A DNA stretch of 64,000 nt from Balanoglossus misakiensis. Lineage: Eukaryota; Hemichordata. The notes below the pieces were generated by a model, which was not told the origin of the DNA, searched no databases, and was given only the letters and a program-made list of their open reading frames with translations. Positions 1-10,663 of the stretch are shown here, in pieces; within the stretch, counting starts at the first letter, position 1, and every line of letters starts with the position of its first letter. Where the stretch lies: assembly GCA_040954595.2 (NCBI GenBank), contig CM082583.2, positions 6,262,001 to 6,326,000 on the forward strand, given 5' to 3'. The translations under genes and the position numbers were made by a program.

Positions 1-1526
1 GCTGGTATTTACAACGCTACCTACTGTCAGCAATCACAAAGGTAGGTGGTTTGGAAAGGAAAACACTTTTTTTCATTGGAAAAACGTAACTGTAAATCTG
101 CCATTGAAAATATCTACGTTATAATTATAGTTATTGTGTACATACAAAAGTGATCAAAAATGTTATTTTCAATGATATGCAAATTAGATATATTATTCCC
201 GTTGAAAGTGCCTTACAATGGAAATTTCGGTTTTTGTATTATAATTTCATTTTGCCATCACGATAAATATTCATTTTGCCATCACGATCATTACTTTTAA
301 AAATTGCATACATGTATCACGTATGTCACGTACCCGTCGTGACCGCGATATTTATTTCTATCCAGTTTCACAGTAAAGAAGCTTGTGGACTAGTCAGGTT
401 TTCGTAAAAAAAGTAATTTGGATAGTAATTTTCGTGAGTACATACATGCAGATTTAGTCTTAAACAACTACTTTTCTGCTAGTAAACATTGGACGCTATG
501 AGCTATTGTTATTGTTATTAAAGAGACGATCAGCTGTGGATGAACTGACCCAACATGACCTCGACCCACTTTGCATAACAATCGCTATATCGATCTGCTA
601 AAGACCCTTTCAGGGTTACTCAATCATGCAAGGTTGCGTCATCGCTATCGCACCACTCGCTCAAGTGAAAACCAAGACGCCGCGATTAAATTTTCGTCAA
701 ATCATTAAATGATAACAATGACCTCTATGTGATATCAAAGCTCCGTGACTTCTGCACATTTTCTGTGCGTCACAGAATTTAGTTTTGCGCAGTGCTGATG
801 ATAGTACTGTACGCGGTTAATATTTTAATAAATAAACCTAGCCTTAAATGTTGTATATTTATATTTTAGCTGATAGCCATCAGAATTAATTCCCTCCTTA
901 ATCCCAATTTCAACAACAATCCACAGTTTAAACAATAACTCGAGGACAACACCAAGCAATTAAGGCCCCCGTGGCCTCGCAAGAAATAAACATGGATGAT
1001 GCAATAACCACCGTCGTCGCGTTGCGGTTGTAAATTGCAGATTTGGATGGAGTGTCAATACCAGAAACAAACGCAGCCTAGCCGCGGCCGGGGAAACGAT
1101 TGCATAGCTGCGTATACATTGCTATGCCAACGGGTTGCGTTGCTTTGATCGTCTGCCGGAGACAAATAGTCGACATTGATACGCCTAAAGGTCGAACCAC
1201 GCACAAAGCTTAAAGAGAAATGTTTTCTATTTGCCCTTCAAACCACGGCCACTCCACGAAAACGAAGCAAATCAATACAATGGCTTCGATATTAAACGCC
1301 AAGGAGAGCACAAAGACTTAGAAGAGCGGCACATCGTCGAACCGAATAGCTAGAGCTGTTGTATTTCACGATTTTCCATTGCAACTTAATCTTGTTTGCA
1401 GTTTAATTTCATTTTTGTGAAAGAAACCATTGATTTATGCAAATCAGTGATCATTTACATTTCAAATAATTATAATATTTATAAAATTTGTTTGGCTTTA
1501 TAATTATTAATCCAATCATCTGAATT
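1..1526. other. Upstream region of DMGDH, no gene recognised
   Basis: No coding exon or RNA gene could be supported here. The sequence is AT-rich with a more GC-rich patch at about 1010-1160, which may be part of the promoter or 5' end of the downstream DMGDH gene. No TATA box or transcription start can be assigned with confidence. A short 24-bp-period direct repeat lies at 246-288. Confidence 0.6.
246..288 (+). repeat. Two-copy tandem repeat, 24-bp period
   Basis: The 19 bases TTCATTTTGCCATCACGAT occur at 246-264 and again at 270-288. This is probably a local slippage duplication with no known function. Confidence 0.9.
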
Positions 1527-1582
1527 ATGTTGAGCCGATACAAACACTGTCAAGTTTTTAAATGGGCAATGAATATTGCAGG
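1527..1582 (+). other. Candidate mitochondrial presequence of DMGDH, out of frame
   Basis: An ATG at 1527 opens [19 protein letters not shown], which is basic, hydrophobic and free of acidic residues, as expected of a mitochondrial targeting peptide. Its frame stops at codon 29, whereas the flavin-domain frame runs from the ATG at 1562 and reads CRYSTSG just before the conserved domain, typical of a presequence cleavage site. One extra base near 1580 would join them. Alternatively the AG at 1580-1581 is a splice acceptor and the true first exon is upstream. Confidence 0.4.
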
Positions 1583-4500
1583 TACAGCACCAGTGGACTG
1601 CAGAATCGATTGAAAGATGATGCGGACACTGTCATCATCGGAGGAGGGGCTTTGGGAACCAGTACAGCATATCACTTAGCCAAAGCAGGAAAGAAAGGCG
1701 TGGTTCTGTTGGAGAAGACAGATTTGACAGCTGGAGCAACTTGGCACGCTGTGAGTGTTATTTTTGTCTTGTGACATTTAAAGAGCATGTGACCCAGTTC
1801 ATTGTCACCAATTGGTCTGGTGTCAGATTCATTAATAAAACATTAAAAGTGTTTCATCATCCACTGGCCACTAGCACACAATGAGCACTTAATACTATAT
1901 GTTTATGAATATTTTAAAAATGTAACCCCTTTTCATTGCCATGGTTTGCTCCAACTCCATTGTTTTCAATAGCAAGGTTGGACCTTTGTACACTGGGAAC
2001 TGGGGGGGGGGGATGAAATACATGTACCTGCACAATGAGAACAATGAGCTGTAATCTCTCCCTGTAAGACTACTAGAAAACCCACACAATTTTTTACAGA
2101 GCCTTGCCAAAAGAATTAAAATTCAGTGATCAAATAAAATTATATGGTCCCAGTATTGCTTGATTTTTTGCACAAAGGAAAAACATTGTTCAAAAAATGC
2201 TGACTCAGCATTTTTCATTGTTGGCTTAATGCAAGGCCGACTGTTTCATAAACTAGAATCATGTGACCCCTGTATTTGATTGCACATTATCATAATGCTA
2301 ATGAAGGAAAAATGAAAAATTTGAAAGTAAAGGAAAGACTGTATTGATCATATATCCGTAAGATTTGGAGTAGAATGATTATTTTTGTCTCATAAAAAAA
2401 TGAAAACTTTGACGATTCCTTGACAGGCCGGACTGGCGACTTTCTACCAACCAGTCATCAACATGAAGAAGATTACACGGACCAGCCTCATGCTGTATCA
2501 AGAGTTAGCCAAAGAAACTGGCCAGGTATGTTTTCAGCTGGAATTAATTTTGATGCGAAAACACATTACTTGAAAAGAAAACATTTCTGCTTAAAATTTG
2601 ATTGAGTGCAACTCAGAGTTTCTGTGGGAATGTTTTGGTCCCAATGCACTGATTCCTATTGACTTTTATCACCAAATGCTCCAGTCACTGTTGCACTATC
2701 CTGGCCCTCTTTCAGCAAGTGGGATTCCATCGTCCGGGAACCATCCGGCTGGCCACAACACCCGAGCGCGTCGACGAGTTCCACTATCAAATGCAGAGAC
2801 ACGGCTGGCACTCCAATATGCCTCACAGGATCATCGGACCGGAGGAAATCCAACGACTGCATCCACTACTGAATATGGACAAGGCAAGTGCGGGAATTTT
2901 CAGAATCGGGACGCGAAGGAAATTTCAGAAAAGATTTGCAGTCCGTTGCCAGCTCTAATATAGAGATACATGTACACCCGCACCAGTGTATGTGAAGAAG
3001 CACTCAGCCCTATTGCGGTATAAAAGTCACAGAAAAGTGACTGGGCAAACACAATTGTAATAAGCCACCTTGACCTCTATTTGCTTGAACATTTGATCTA
3101 TTCTAAACTGCTAAGTCAGTACCAGTATAAGTTGTAGTATTCAATATGCGATGGTACTTTGAATTAAACAAATAATTTGACTTTCACAGATTCTTGCTGG
3201 CTTGTACATGGAAGGAGATGGTCACATCGACCCGTACTCCTTGACGCAAGCCTACGCCATCGGTGCGCGGAAATACGGAGCTGAAATTTACCAGCATTCT
3301 CCCGTGTTGGGATTGAAACAGACCAGCGACGGGAAATGGGATGTGGAGACGCAGCACGGAACAATTCGGGCAAATAGAGTTATCAATGCTGCAGGTATGA
3401 TGATATATGTTTGAATGGTAAAATGCGAGTCATGTATTTATCATTGAGCCCCCTACTTTTTCAAAATATACTGACTGCTATATCACATATAGTTAAATTT
3501 TTATGCCAGCTATTCAGTGAAAGCTGACAGGAAAACATAATTGCCCTCTGACCCTTGACCTGTGACCTTTGTGCCCAGGATTTTGGTCGCAAGAAGTTGG
3601 CAGGATGGCCGGAGTGGACGTTCCTATGATGACTATGCAGCACCAGTACCTGGTGACAACGACGATACCGGAGTTGAAAGAGATGGACAGAGAAGTTCCG
3701 GTGATCAGAGATCTGGAGGGATCGTACTACGTCCGTCAAGAGAGATCGGGTTTACTGGTTGGTCCCTACGAGAATCAAGAGAATATGGTACAGCAATACG
3801 ATTGGCTCAAAGGAGTGCCACCTGGTGAGTTGGAAGTTTTTGATTGGCTTTTTGATAATCATGGATTCTTTCTCAGATGATGAAATATCAAATGTGAATA
3901 TTAGATAAATAAATAAATATGACAGTTTCTGTACATCTGCCTTTGCCTTGATAGGTTTCGGCCGTGAACTATTCGAGAGCGATCTGGATCGAATTGGGGA
4001 ACATCTTGAAGCAGCCATGGAACTGGTACCAGCACTGCAGACTGCCGACGTCCAAACCGTGGTGTGCGGACCCTATCCGTATTCTCCGGATGCCTTGGGA
4101 TTAGCCGGACCTTACCCGGGAATCCGGAACTACTGGATCATCAACGGCTGCAGGTATGGTGAAATCGCACTGACAATAGAAAAAAGTCATTACATTGGGA
4201 CAGCCTGCAACCCGCTTCTGACAGCAGTATGGAAAATGTATGTAAGTGTATAGTTGAAAGGGGTGTGACACGGTAGGTTCTGGTTTCAGGGGGTGTATGT
4301 GTGTGTGTGTGAAAGTGTTAATCCTTTGTTTACTCCAGTGAGTTCTCGGAAAGAGCTTCTGCTGTCAAGAAATATCCCGGTACCAGAAATGTCAGGATTG
4401 AAGTTATCATTCTGACAGTATCCAGTCCACACCATTTCTCGGTGTGGACAGGCCAATCTTTGCATGCAATCTGACACCAAAGAAAATTGGAATCCAATTT

Positions 4501-7500
4501 AACTGGTGATGGACTAGTCATCCTTGCCCCGCAGTGGATATGCCAGAGTCAGTAAATTTAATAAAATGTAGATTTTTTTTAACTTTTCTATTGCAGTGGC
4601 AGCTTTGTCAGGTCTGGGAAGCCTGGAAAATGATCTCACAGTGGATATATGTCAGATGCCTGGATAAAAAAAACACAGATTTCTTATAATCTTTTCATTA
4701 CAGTGGTGGTATAGTGTGGTCTGGTGGCCTGGGGAAGTATCTCACAGATTGGATAATGTCTGGCGAACCGCCGCACAACCTTATAGAACTGGACCCTGCA
4801 CGTTACGGGAAGTGGCTGACCCACGACTACCTCAGCGCCAAGACGAGGGAAACGTACGCCTTCAACAACAAGACAGTTTTCCCGTTTGAGGAGAGGTTTG
4901 CCGGTCGGCCCACGGAGAGGACGTCCGGGGCCTACCAGAAGATGAAAGAGAGGGGGGCACAGTTCGGAATGCAGTCAGGTAAATTGTACGGGAAAAAGAA
5001 TATGCAGATGCTGATGCAAAGCATGTGTGGAAATGGGCCTTCTCAGAGCTATATGCGACAGGAAAGTTAGTTCATTTAAAATGGACCATTCTAAAATTTG
5101 AAAATAAAATCATGAAAATAATGCAATAAATGACAGCTATTGGGGCTGTAAACAAGTATCTAATCACACTGTATCAACTCTTACAAGTGTCTTTTCGATC
5201 CTAGGGTGGGAAAAACCCAATTGGTTTGCACTGCCAGGTGACGATGAAGGATACAAGCCGAGTTTCCGCCGCACAAACTGGTTTCAACCGGTCGGGAGAG
5301 AGTGTTACACAGTGATGAAGAGTGCAGGAGTTATTGATTTAACGTCTGTGGGTAAATTCAAAGTTCACGGCAGTGATGCTAGGAAACTGATGGACTATGT
5401 GTGCGCTACAGAATTACCCCAGGTGGGTTAAGACAGAATGCGTAATTTGCAATAGAAGTTGAAAATCCCATTTTTCTTGTCAGTGATAAAAAGTGCTCAC
5501 TGTACAGCATTAGCACAATCCTAAAATTCGTGTACAATTGCTATAAAGTTCACACAGCATGATTTCGACACCAGATTGGAATTCGCTTTCCAAAATTTGT
5601 GATCAATGACAGATGACCTCTGGCAACACAGGGACCTGCCCCAATGTCATGTGACTGATAGGAGATATAAAAACACCATGAAGGCAACAGCCATATCTGA
5701 CCTCCGAGATAGAGGTTGTGATAGCAGACTAATCTAATCTAGATGTTATGTCAAAACTGTTAACAGTTTTATCAGTCAGCATGTTGTTGGCACAAGATTT
5801 GGATCTGGTCAGCATATGTTGACAATTTACAACAGGTGGAACAGTAAACCTTACCATATATAGTAATTGTTGGCAGTTCTTCATGTTGAAAATAACAATC
5901 TAAGATAATAAATTCAAAACAACTGGGAGAAAGAGTTTTTAGGGGAGGGAAAACTGACACAACTACTGAAGGTCAGAGGTCAAGTTTTCATTTAGAACCA
6001 AGGTGTAGGCTAGGGTTGTTCACAGTTTTAGAAATATGACTGAATGAATTCTTTCAAGAGATTTATAACCAAAATAGCCACCTGATTCCTGATTTCAGAT
6101 TGGCGAGTACAGGGTTATATACATGCTGACACCAAGTGGTAATCTATGGTGAAATTACCGCGTGCAGGTTGGCGGACGACCTCTTTTTGTGCATCACATC
6201 ACCTTCAGCAGAGCTCCATCATCTCAGGTAGATGCTCCATTTTAGTCGTTTCATGGTTTTAATCAAGGACGTGCATGTTCACACACGCACGATAAGGATG
6301 CTAAATTTATCTCTGAACAAAATGGCAGTATCACTGTGTTCAGTTTTGAGATAAGCTTCCCAAAGTGTCGAGCACAGCAGATGGAAATAAACCATGGTAA
6401 AAAAAAATTGCTGACGCAGATACGCCTTATGAAAACTGACTGAGACATTGCAACATTCCGTTCGAGAGAAATTGTCCTACTCACCCAGTATTCCCAATGC
6501 ACTTGCAGATGGATTGAGGAGCAGGCATTCCAGGGAAACTTTGATGTGGAGATCACCAACATCACCGATGACAGAGCCTGTCTTGGTCTTGCTGGACCAA
6601 AGTGCAGAGAAATTCTACAGCAGCTGACCACCACAGATCTTAGTGATTCCGCTTTCTCGCCGACGAGAACAAGGAATTTGATGGTGGGCGACATCCCAGT
6701 GTTTGCCATTAGAGCCTCCACCACAGGCAAGTATGAGAGAGTTAATGTAAATATACATAAATGTACTTACTAAGGGATGTATGTAAAATATCATTAGCCA
6801 CTAAATGGGAATGTGTGTGATACTTTGAACAGTATACATAATAAATGGGTGCCAAGACAGAAATGGCCAGATATGGCATGTCCACAAGGGACAATACGTC
6901 ATCATAGTTTGATCAGTTGTTACTGCCCCTTCCCATAAAGGAAACTCTTCCCATTCTGAAATGGTCTGTGTTTTATCCCAGTGCAGTGTCCGGCATCAAG
7001 GGTTGGATAGAACGCGGTAGGGATCGAGTGAACCATTTTCAATTTATGACAAAAATTTGTCTTTGGCAGGTGAACTTGGCTACGAGCTGTACCACAACAG
7101 AGAGGACACTGGGAAACTGTACGAAGCTCTGTTATCGGCTGGCGATGGATATGGCATAGGAGACTTTGGCAGTTACGCCGCGAATGCCCTGAGATTGGAG
7201 AAAGGATATCGGGCTTGGGGCAGCGAGGTGGGTCATTGGTTGAAATAGTGAGAGTGAGAGAGGCACTGGACAGGCACCCTTCTTTTTAATCAGTGTCTTT
7301 GTCCGAATACAGTAACATCGTATCCTGCCCACAGATTTAACATGAACAAGTCATCGTCAATGATACAGTCAGGTGATCAAATTGGTCACCTGCCAAACTT
7401 TGTTTCATCACAAATACAAAATGGCTCGTTATAATAAAGATGTGGCAAGGCCATCATACAGCACATGCTTTCTCACTCCCCCCCCCCACCCCCCAGTTTT

Positions 7501-8461
7501 CAAGGTTCTTACACCGTCCCTGTGACATTTAATTCTATTTTTTGTCCGTGTTTGTTTCAACAGTTGAATGTAGACTACAATCCCTATGAGGCCGGCATTG
7601 AAGACTCTATACATCCGGATAAGGTATGAAGGTCACATGACACCCACATGACCTGGGACTTCAAGGTTTTCACCAGATAAGAGGAATCAAACAGCAAACG
7701 ACACTTATCATTAGAGTTTTTCAAATATTGGTATTTTTTACTCTCCCATGCTGAACCACCATGTAACAGCCTGCAATGGCCTGTTGTGCAGTACATCTGC
7801 AGGTCTGTAGAATTGAAGAATCTTAACAAGCATGGAGCTGGTTATAGCAACTATTGATTAATGCTCAAGGACAAACCTAATCCTTCATTCGTGCCTCTAG
7901 TAAAATATCCAGGAGCATTCATGTGGAATAATCACTGTTATGCATTTTTGTTGCAGGAGGGCGACTTCATAGGAAAGGCAGTTTTACCAAAGTTGAAAGA
8001 AAATCTCAATCGCAAATTGGTTCTACTGAAAGTGGAGGGCTGTGCAAATGACAATGTAGATCCAATCGGATATGAATCAGTGTGGTGTGGAGACAAGGTG
8101 GGTTAATGTCTTATGAAATTTCATGATTTTGTATTAGACCACTTTCGTAGATCAGTGGCTACTTTTGAGTAAACTGATAACAAAACTACAATTCAAGTAC
8201 GCCTTATGAAAACACGCTGTTTTTATAGCTGTCACTAGGTTGATTGCAATTGCATTTACTATTATTTCAACTTCTCTCTAGGTGGTCGGAAACACCACAT
8301 CTGGCAGTTACAGCTACAACACAAACCAAAGCATCGCCTACGCGTATCTCCCCACGAATCTAACCTCAATCGGATCCAAAGTCGACGTGGAGATACTCGG
8401 AAAACACTACGTAACAGTGGCACGGTCATACCAGAACCTCTGCTGGAGAGTGAAAAAGTGA
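1562..8461 (+). CDS. DMGDH: Dimethylglycine dehydrogenase, mitochondrial, 14 exons, with frame breaks
   Basis: FAD- and folate-dependent enzyme of choline catabolism in the mitochondrial matrix, converting dimethylglycine to sarcosine. Exons: 1562-1750, 2427-2525, 2716-2883, 3190-3394, 3579-3824, 3955-4153, 4704-4978, 5205-5422, 6099-6227, 6509-6726, 7070-7227, 7564-7623, 7957-8097, 8282-8461. Seen: dinucleotide-binding start [16 protein letters not shown] with the His that carries covalent FAD in this family; [25 protein letters not shown]; then the folate-binding T-protein-like half ([34 protein letters not shown]). These match human DMGDH better than SARDH or PDPR from memory. The sum is about 830 residues against 866 in human. 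Three places break the frame: the presequence (about 1580), exon 9 (6141-6152) and the C-terminus (about 8420-8430). Introns after 2883 and 6726 use GC donors. It may be an expressed gene with assembly indels, or a decaying copy. Confidence 0.92.
1919..2018 (+). repeat. Diverged copy of the 97-bp inverted-repeat element family (copy C)
   Basis: Inside DMGDH intron 1. It keeps the order of blocks seen in the complete copy at 37727-37823: AACCCCTTTTCA, CCATGGTTTG, a CCATTG block, AAGGTTGGACCT, GGGAACTGGGG. The right end has collapsed into a run of G. Confidence 0.65.
6099..6227 (+). other. DMGDH exon 9 with internal frameshift
   Basis: From the acceptor the frame reads [15 protein letters not shown] and meets TGA at 6150-6152. 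One frame over, the same exon reads [15 protein letters not shown] and then [12 protein letters not shown], which matches the human segment ending GSELHDLRWIEE residue for residue in length and joins exon 10 (WIEEQAF) in phase. The exon is 129 nt, whereas the flanking phases need a length of 3n+2. A two-base deletion (or one-base insertion) between 6141 and 6146 explains this. Confidence 0.85.
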
Positions 8462-8529
8462 GAAAGGAATCTGATGCCGATGCCGACTTCAGTGATGATG
8501 ATAGCACCCCTAGGACAGTGTACGGATAA
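8282..8529 (+). other. DMGDH last exon with frameshift near the C-terminus
   Basis: The in-frame reading passes [12 protein letters not shown] and VEILGKHY, then turns to [13 protein letters not shown] and stops at 8459-8461. Another frame over the same bases reads [14 protein letters not shown], continues to an acidic DADADFSDDD tail and stops at 8527-8529. The second reading resembles the human tail (VIIQEPLVLTE). The change falls at about 8420-8430. Confidence 0.75.
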
Positions 8530-9719
8530 GGAGTTGGTCCTCTGAATGACCAGCTCATGAATCTGTATTCATTTAGCGGAGCAATCTGTTAAAAAAAAAA
8601 GAGGTGCACACCATCAAATGGCCCTATCCCAGTGTAACCTTCTCCTAAAATACAATGTATTTTGGCTGTAGGATTTTAGTTGAGCTTACTGAATTCTTGG
8701 GTGAACATGGAGTTTTGACTAATTTTTGTTTTAATTCGTTCATTGGATGAGCCTTTTCAAGTAGAATAGGATGCAGATATGCATGGCCATCGTTCTCTGC
8801 TGTCTGTTAAGTTGTATGTGTTACTGATTAAATATACACCTTCATTTTAGCTGCACTCCTCGGCTATATATAGGCACCAGACAGACCCGATTTTCTGTTA
8901 AGCACCAGCAAAAAACTAAGATATCTTGGCAACTTGCTGACAACAACGGGGCTGCCAGTGATTTTAAGAGCTCTATTGTTTGATTCTTCACAGTGTGGGG
9001 ACAAATTTCGCTTTTTCCACTCTCACTGAGAACAAATTATTTTGTTCTTTTTTAAACTGAGAACAAATATCAAGAAGCAGGTTATTTTTTCATCAAATCA
9101 GGACTCAGAAAAGTACTCATCTGTTTCTTGAAATCTGAACATCAGCAACTACAACATACTGAATGTATTTTTTTCAGTATTTCTGCTGCATACTTTCTTA
9201 CTGCCTCAAGAAGATTACACCTTATGTGTACTGAGTACATTAGTGCGATGATGCTGTTAATTTTTTTCCAATTGCAAGACTGCAATAGAGTCTATATGAT
9301 AGTAACAATTATATAGTAAAATTCATCAGGAGATAATTTATAATCATATATTACAATCATGTGCATAGTCATACATGCAATATTAAACTTATTTACTGCA
9401 CACACCTCTCTGTTAGAGTTTCCGCATTGTGTTGAAATTATTTTTTGTCAGGCGGTGTGGGTGTGGTATGGCAATTACAGGGACCCTACTAGCTAGAATT
9501 TTGGCTTGTTTTCAATATTGTGTATCAACTTAGGTCAGTCAACATGATCTTTCAATAACCATAAATGTACATGATTTAAGGACCTCGTTCTGTCCACAAG
9601 TGAATAAGGACTGAGGGTGAATGCAATTTTTCTAAATTGACAATGTCACATGTACACCTACGGGATGTGCTGATAAGCAGAATACAATGTACTGGGTATT
9701 TCATCACGCTGAAATAAAA

Positions 9720-9780
9720 TCCATTGTTTTCTAAAGTAAAGTTGGACTTCAATAGAGGGAACTGGAAGTGAAAGGGTTAA
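9720..9780 (+). repeat. Partial copy of the 97-bp element family (copy D)
   Basis: Carries the right-hand half: CCATTGTTTTCT, AAGTTGGACTTC, AGAGGGAACTGG and the terminal GTGAAAGGGTTAA. The left end is absent or unrecognisable. Confidence 0.7.
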
Positions 9781-10362
9781 GGAAGACAAACAAGAAACTA
9801 CAGTTGATGCACAAAACAGCCAACTTTAACAATAACAGCTGATATGGTTTTAATCATTGGGAAAAAATTTCCGGGTACAGTAAAACCTCCCAGTTGCAGA
9901 TAACTATATCCGAATTATAGGAATCATCCCAGATGTCCACATAGTGCTGAAATTCTATCGTTCTTATTGCACCACAGCTTGAAAGCTTGGTCTGCACCAA
10001 GCAGGGGTCAAAAGGCAAGTTGTCACTACACCCAGATTCAGACAAAATTCATATTCAAATAGAACACGGTAACTTAATGCCGAGTACTATGGACTCAATT
10101 TGATATGCACTTGATGGCTGAAACAATGATAATGTGCGAGTGTAAACATGTAATTCCAGGCCTTAACGCATGTTCTGCTTGTCATGTTGCCCATTGGAAA
10201 TCCAGACGTCCCTGAGAATATCTAAATTTCTTTACAAATAACAAAGCCACTTCCACCCTCCCAAAAAAACTAAAAATAAGTCTGTCGTAATAACAGTTAA
10301 TAAGTGTGAAAAACACATTAACATTTCAATGGCTGCTATATAACCACTGACAATAACAGTCT

Positions 10363-10368
10363 TTTATT
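10363..10368 (-). other. Candidate poly(A) signal of UTP20
   Basis: AATAAA on the - strand, 296 bp downstream of the UTP20 stop codon and the first canonical hexamer found on reading downstream. Cleavage site not assigned. Confidence 0.5.
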
Positions 10369-10663
10369 GTTCAAATTTGACACTGGACACACTGGAATCT
10401 GTGCATTCTCTCTCACGGAATAACAGTGACACGCCCACACGTGTACTCACTGTCCCTTTCCCACACATGACATGATTCAGCAGTTTGCAACGAAAAAGAC
10501 ACGCAATCGCCCGAATTCTCTGGATTAAAAAAAACAGCTTTTTTTCTGTGGCATGACATTTGCTCTGACCTTGTAAAGAACCTTGCATCTGACCTCGATA
10601 TCACTGCATCCCTAATATAAATAATGATCTTGGCCCTGACCTTGATGATGACCCCGATGTGGC

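Larger units (their letters stand above)
8530..10663. other. Convergent intergenic region, DMGDH 3' end and UTP20 3' end
   Basis: Contains no supported gene. It should hold the 3' UTRs of DMGDH (+) and UTP20 (-). An AATAAA at 9713-9718 on the + strand is a distant candidate for DMGDH polyadenylation, and the reverse-strand AATAAA at 10363-10368 is a good one for UTP20. A fragment of the small repeat family sits at 9720-9780. Confidence 0.6.

Noticed and set aside
6150-6152. In-frame TGA in DMGDH exon 9 as a selenocysteine or readthrough codon
   Set aside because: The residues after it in the same frame do not match the family, whereas the shifted frame does over the rest of the exon. A frameshift explains it better.
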